This document shows positions 61,906-64,000 of a stretch of DNA of 64,000 bases, piece by piece. Source of the stretch: Oceanospirillum linum (lineage in GTDB: Bacteria; Pseudomonadota; Gammaproteobacteria; Pseudomonadales; Halomonadaceae); assembly GCF_001995095.2 (NCBI RefSeq), contig NZ_MTSD02000004.1:62001-126000 (forward strand), in the 5' to 3' direction. Position numbers and translations under genes: made by a program. The notes below the pieces were generated by a model, which worked only from the letters and a program-made list of their open reading frames with translations, was not told the DNA's origin and ran no database searches. Every line of letters begins with the position of its first letter. Position 1 is the first letter of the stretch.

Positions 61906-64000
61906 ATGACGTATAAAATTCTGAACGGTAACGAACTGATTATTCAGGGCGGTATTGAGGCGGGCTTCTCGCTTTATACCGGTTATCCGGGCTCTCCATT
62001 AGCGGACTACTTTAATATTCTGCACGCCCGTAAAAACGAGCTGAAAGAGAAAGGTATCCGTGTCGCGCTGGGTAATACCGAAGCCAATGCTGCTGCTATG
62101 GCCGGTGGTGCCAAACAGGCTGGTCGTAATGTGATGGTGGGCATGAAGTCCATGGGACTGCATGTGGCCTCTGATGCCCTTTCTGTCGGTAACTTTGCTA
62201 ACCCCGGTCAGCCTTATATTGATCCTGAAACCGGCGAATCGATTCACTCCGGTGTTGTCGTGGTTGTGGGTGATGACCCCTGGTCGATGTCCACCGCAAC
62301 CGCTGCAGATTCCCGTTATCTGTTTAAGCATCTGCATATGCCCTTCCTTGAGCCATCCAGCCCTCAGGAGCTGAAAGACTGGATCGCCCACGCCCTGACC
62401 CTATCTCAGCGCTCTTCTCTGTATGCCGGTGTACTGGTCACTACCTTTATTGCAGAAGGCGGTGGTCGTGTGGAGATGGGAGAAGAGTCTGAAGTCCCTA
62501 ACGCGCTGACCGATTTTGATCCGAGCACCTTTGATCTGGCTGCCAGTGTTATGGTGCCGCCTAACTCCCTGGGTGCTGACCAGCGTCTGATTCGTGAGCG
62601 TTTCCCGAGGGCGAAAAAAGTGCTGAAGGATCTGGCACTGGATCGTCAGTACGGTAACAGCGACAGCAAAATCGGCTTTATCTCTTCCGGTGTTGTCTTT
62701 GAAACCCTGCGCCAGATTATGCAGGAAGAACACTATCTGGATGATTTTTCACTGTACAAAGTGGCCTGCTCCTATCCGCTGGTGGATGACCTGCTGGTGC
62801 CCTGGTTGCAGAAGTTGGACACTCTGGTGGTGGTTGAAGAGAAGCGTGGCTTCCTGGAGAACGAACTGATCCATCTGTGCCAGGAACACGGCGTAAAGGT
62901 TCATATCTACGGTAAAGAGTTTGCTGATCGCGTTGTCGGTGGTGAGCTTGGTAGTGAAAAAGTGATTGAAGGCTTCCCGGCGGACGGAGGCATCTCCTAC
63001 GAGATCTTGCATAGCAAACTGGACGAACTGATGGGTATTCTGGGGCTGCGTCCGTGTCAGCAGAAACAGCCAGAGCTTATCAAGCTGGATCAGGCGCTGC
63101 CGATGCGTCTGCCAACCTTCTGTCCGGGCTGTCCGCACCGTGAAACCCTGAGTCTGCTGAAAGAGCTGCGCAAGGTTTTCAAAGAGGAAGATGGTATCAA
63201 CCTGATCTCCCACGGTGATGTAGGCTGTTACTCCCTGTCGTTCCTGGAACCGTTCAAGGAGATGCATGACATCTCCGCCATGGGGCAGGGTGGTGCCTTC
63301 GGTGCTGGTATGGATCTGTTCTCCACCAATCCGTCCGTGGTTCTGATGGGCGACTCAACCTTCTTCCACTCTGGATTGAGCGCCATCTCTAACTCGGTAC
63401 AGCTGGGTCATAATATCACCTATATCGTGCTGGATAATGACTTCACCGCCATGACCGGTCACCAGATGTCACCCAGCACCGGTGAGTCTGTGGAAGGGCG
63501 CAAGCGCCCGGAACAGGATATGCTGAATCTGGTACGGGGTATGGGCGTTGATGAAGCGATTGAGGTCAACCCGTCTGACCGTTACTTCTACCGCAATATG
63601 CTGAAGCAGCTGGTGAAGAAACAGGGCACCAAAGTAATTGTTTCTGACAAAGAGTGCGGTCTGACCTTTGCCGCACGTAAGAAACGTGAAGACCGTAAAA
63701 TCTTTGGCGCTGGCGAAACCAAGCCGGTTCAGACCTTCTTCCAGATCAACACGTCTGCCTGTGAAGATTGCCGTGCCTGCGTTGAGATGACCGGTTGTCC
63801 GGGGCTGTCTCAGACCGAAGATGCCTACGGGCCGAAAATGTTTATTGACCCTCAGATCTGCGTATCGGACGGTTACTGCTCCAAAATTCTGGCTTGCCCG
63901 AGTTTTGAGCAGGTGAATGTGATCAACTATCACCCGACACGCTACGCCCAGGAAAGTGGTGCGAATCAGCCCATAACACGGGCTGCCACAGACGCACTGC
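61906..64000 (+). CDS. Indolepyruvate:ferredoxin oxidoreductase-like 2-oxoacid oxidoreductase, alpha-type subunit (partial, 3-prime end outside window)
   Basis: An open frame of 698 codons from ATG 61906 (AAGG upstream) to the window edge. Residues 1 to about 200 are the pyrimidine-binding domain (GNELIIQGGIEAGFSLYTGYPGSPLADY); then the central domains; TPP-binding region LPTFCPGCPHRE...LISHGDVGCYSL...MGQGGAFGAGMDLF...VLMGDSTFFHSG; then ferredoxin-type clusters CEDCRACVEMTGCP and CVSDGYCSKILACP. This is the order of the IorA-type alpha subunit, which oxidises arylpyruvates or related 2-oxoacids with coenzyme A and ferredoxin. The frame continues past the ferredoxin-like part (ANQPITRAATDAL at the edge), consistent with a fusion to a gamma-type domain outside the window; this cannot be seen here. 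Regulated, probably, by the divergent MocR protein. Confidence 0.88.
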   Translation, partial: MTYKILNGNELIIQGGIEAGFSLYTGYPGSPLADYFNILHARKNELKEKGIRVALGNTEANAAAMAGGAKQAGRNVMVGMKSMGLHVASDALSVGNFANPGQPYIDPETGESIHSGVVVVVGDDPWSMSTATAADSRYLFKHLHMPFLEPSSPQELKDWIAHALTLSQRSSLYAGVLVTTFIAEGGGRVEMGEESEVPNALTDFDPSTFDLAASVMVPPNSLGADQRLIRERFPRAKKVLKDLALDRQYGNSDSKIGFISSGVVFETLRQIMQEEHYLDDFSLYKVACSYPLVDDLLVPWLQKLDTLVVVEEKRGFLENELIHLCQEHGVKVHIYGKEFADRVVGGELGSEKVIEGFPADGGISYEILHSKLDELMGILGLRPCQQKQPELIKLDQALPMRLPTFCPGCPHRETLSLLKELRKVFKEEDGINLISHGDVGCYSLSFLEPFKEMHDISAMGQGGAFGAGMDLFSTNPSVVLMGDSTFFHSGLSAISNSVQLGHNITYIVLDNDFTAMTGHQMSPSTGESVEGRKRPEQDMLNLVRGMGVDEAIEVNPSDRYFYRNMLKQLVKKQGTKVIVSDKECGLTFAARKKREDRKIFGAGETKPVQTFFQINTSACEDCRACVEMTGCPGLSQTEDAYGPKMFIDPQICVSDGYCSKILACPSFEQVNVINYHPTRYAQESGANQPITRAATDAL

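Noticed and set aside
62749-63933. Minus-strand frames across the oxidoreductase gene
   Set aside because: The plus frame from 61906 is open to the window edge with clear TPP and iron-sulfur motifs; the minus frames are shadows.
1-64000. Mobile elements, prophage, CRISPR arrays, toxin-antitoxin or other defence loci
   Set aside because: No transposase, integrase, repeat-spacer pattern or defence gene was seen; the DUF2185 protein is a lone possible immunity relative without a toxin.

Overview
This window looks like a piece of a chromosome from a marine gammaproteobacterium, probably of the Oceanospirillales/Oceanospirillaceae type. That placement is inferred from gene content, not from a search. 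The best anchor is the block uvrY/gacA-uvrC-pgsA followed by tRNA-Gly(GCC), tRNA-Cys(GCA) and tRNA-Leu(UAA), an order known from enterobacteria and other gammaproteobacteria. A TyrR/PhhR-type regulator, an Mrp/Mnh Na+/H+ antiporter operon with a fused AB subunit, and HsbA/HsbR-like partner-switch proteins fit the same picture. I saw no insertion sequence, prophage, CRISPR array or rRNA.

Layout. 1-6.3 kb: partial YchJ-like gene, msrA, tyrR-like regulator, gacA/uvrY-uvrC-pgsA and the tRNA operon with its own sigma70 promoter and terminator. 6.6-16.1 kb (minus strand): a FabH-like ketoacyl synthase, the mrpAB-C-D-E-F-G operon, and a Tat-exported PhoX phosphatase with a good Pho box upstream. 16.4-24.1 kb: a large hybrid-type sensor kinase (frameshifted) and a CHASE-PAS-GGDEF-EAL protein. 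24.2-36.2 kb: the centre of the window, a chemosensory cluster mcp-like (frameshifted), cheY, cheA, cheW, mcp, cheR, cheD, cheB. This is the gene order of the Pseudomonas aeruginosa Che2 (F7-type) cluster. It is followed directly by a STAS protein and a receiver-PP2C-kinase protein resembling HsbA/HsbR. 36.3-49.8 kb: hydroxypyruvate-isomerase-like protein, cyclic-nucleotide-binding protein, a degenerate HD-GYP protein, cytochrome c-prime, hisC, a YitT-type membrane protein, a Tat-exported multicopper oxidase, a frameshifted Cache-PAS-GGDEF protein, a three-part lipoprotein, an intact HD-GYP protein and a Spo0M-like protein. 50-64 kb: EF-hand protein, purC, DUF2185 protein, YdgA-like and AsmA/DUF748-like envelope proteins, EF-hand lipoprotein, a second chemoreceptor, a MocR-type regulator, and a divergent indolepyruvate:ferredoxin oxidoreductase-like gene that runs off the end.

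The window is dominated by signal transduction: three chemoreceptor-like proteins, one complete Che pathway, two GGDEF proteins, two HD-GYP proteins, one partner-switch pair and one giant kinase. The main oddities are: three of these signalling genes are each broken by a one-base change at a homopolymer; the membrane receptor and CheD share a C-terminal DIELF motif; the second receptor ends in a CheR-docking DWEEF; a strong intrinsic terminator sits between mcp and cheR; and CheA carries repeated YGFF motifs in its linker. The frameshifts may be sequence errors, fixed mutations or phase-variable sites; the sequence alone does not decide this.
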